Notes under the pieces: generated by a model | What the model was told of the DNA's origin: nothing | Seen by the model: only the letters and a program-made list of their open reading frames with translations | The model's database searches: none | Shown here: positions 63,563 through 64,000 of the stretch, one piece after another | Position numbering within the stretch: the stretch's first letter is position 1 | How the letters are laid out: every line of letters begins with the position of its first letter | Translations under genes and position numbers: made by a program | Assembly (NCBI GenBank): GCA_964565865.1 | Contig: CAZMGM010000003.1 | Span: 62,001 to 126,000, forward strand | DNA length: 64,000 nucleotides | Direction: 5' to 3' | DNA from: CBDAPI01 sp964565865 | GTDB taxonomy: Bacteria; Acidobacteriota; UBA6911; RPQK01; CBDAPI01

Positions 63563-64000
63563 TCTTCATTACGTGGTGGCTGGTTGGAAACGAGAAACAC
63601 TTGGCGGGTCCAGGACTCGGGACGTGTCCATCGACCGGACTGAACGATTTGAACGAAGGAGCGCAGGTTAGTGCTCAGTCGAGGGGACGAGCCTGCGATG
63701 TAAAAAGTCGTTCCCTGGCGCAAAAGCTTGCGAAGCTCGGATTCCTCAACGATGAGGTAAGTCCGTTGGTTTGAGGAAAGCGCTTCAACGGCTTCCTCCA
63801 GCTTGAAAAGTTGCAGGATGGGCTGATTTAAATAGAAGGCAAGGCTGGGGCTCGCCAATTTCCAGTAGCCCGCCCGGAAGGTTCCCTCTCTTTCACTTTC
63901 CAGTATTTCAATCTGACGGGCCAGCCGCCGAATTGGGCGAAGATCTTCCAGGGGGGCCGAGCAGAGGTGGAAGGCCAGCAGGAAAAACAGGCTCAAGGAA
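63544..64000 (-). CDS. ArnT/GT39-like membrane glycosyltransferase, C-terminal part (runs off right edge)
   Basis: 152 codons up to the window edge, with no start inside that I trust. After a hydrophobic helix (LSLFFLLAFHLC) comes a soluble C-terminal domain with WKLASPSLAFYLNQPI, as found after the last helix of family 39 enzymes. It would transfer a sugar or aminoarabinose from undecaprenyl phosphate to lipid A or another acceptor. Its stop falls within the second heptad array. Confidence 0.65.
   Translation of the reverse strand, partial: SLSLFFLLAFHLCSAPLEDLRPIRRLARQIEILESEREGTFRAGYWKLASPSLAFYLNQPILQLFKLEEAVEALSSNQRTYLIVEESELRKLLRQGTTFYIAGSSPRLSTNLRSFVQIVQSGRWTRPESWTRQVFLVSNQPPRNEELKVKS

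Overview
The window reads as a GC-rich chromosome segment of a Gram-negative bacterium, most likely an uncultured member of the Acidobacteriota. The reasons are a VWFA-related protein of the type first named from Acidobacteria (46300-47229), a DUF5916-type outer-membrane protein, TonB-dependent receptors with an N-terminal carboxypeptidase-like domain, and Lgt together with outer-membrane beta-barrels. Two 10-N blocks inside the histidine operon point to a scaffolded, probably metagenomic, assembly. No rRNA, tRNA, CRISPR array, phage or plasmid module was seen.

Layout. 1-7720: a TPR-like fragment, a radical SAM protein, 2-oxoacid:ferredoxin oxidoreductase (korAB) and a FadN-type beta-oxidation enzyme. 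7857-14772: a compact histidine operon led by a TrpR-like regulator (trpR-like, hisG, a hisD-hisC fusion, hisB, hisH, hisA, hisF, hisIE), with nearly all genes overlapping; no histidinol-phosphatase is present. 14780-21606: Mla-type ABC ATPase, thiol peroxidase, and a minus-strand serine operon (class V aminotransferase, serA, rhomboid, glycine-zipper protein), then DoxX. 21777-28406: outer-membrane proteins, one a frameshifted TonB receptor, plus small hypotheticals. 28700-34151: two Gfo/Idh/MocA oxidoreductases, a peptidase-MA-like TPR protein and a zinc-ribbon rhomboid. 34593-42288: a PTPS-III-type pterin enzyme, two decayed genes, gamma-glutamyltransferase, an aquaporin, and gnd-zwf of the oxidative pentose phosphate pathway. 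42470-49482: an EF-G paralogue, lgt, rluD-like and VWFA genes, then a glycosyltransferase/diguanylate cyclase pair. 49873-64000: class I aldolase, YjbQ, SppA, GarR-like dehydrogenase, TonB-like protein, site-2 protease homologue, trpS-scpA-scpB-rluB, XdhC, an AGCS symporter, and a GT2/GT39 pair for polyprenyl-linked sugar transfer.

Most of the window is housekeeping metabolism. The less familiar material is between genes and in gene architecture: (1) a MITE-like intergenic repeat in three long copies plus several solo ends, whose termini often coincide with stop codons; (2) eight or nine short arrays with strict 7-bp periodicity but different heptamers at each locus; (3) a HisD-HisC fusion enzyme; (4) an 18-bp palindrome resembling the E. 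coli Trp operator directly in front of the TrpR-like gene that heads the his operon; (5) at least three decaying genes. All family assignments come from reading motifs; no database search was run.
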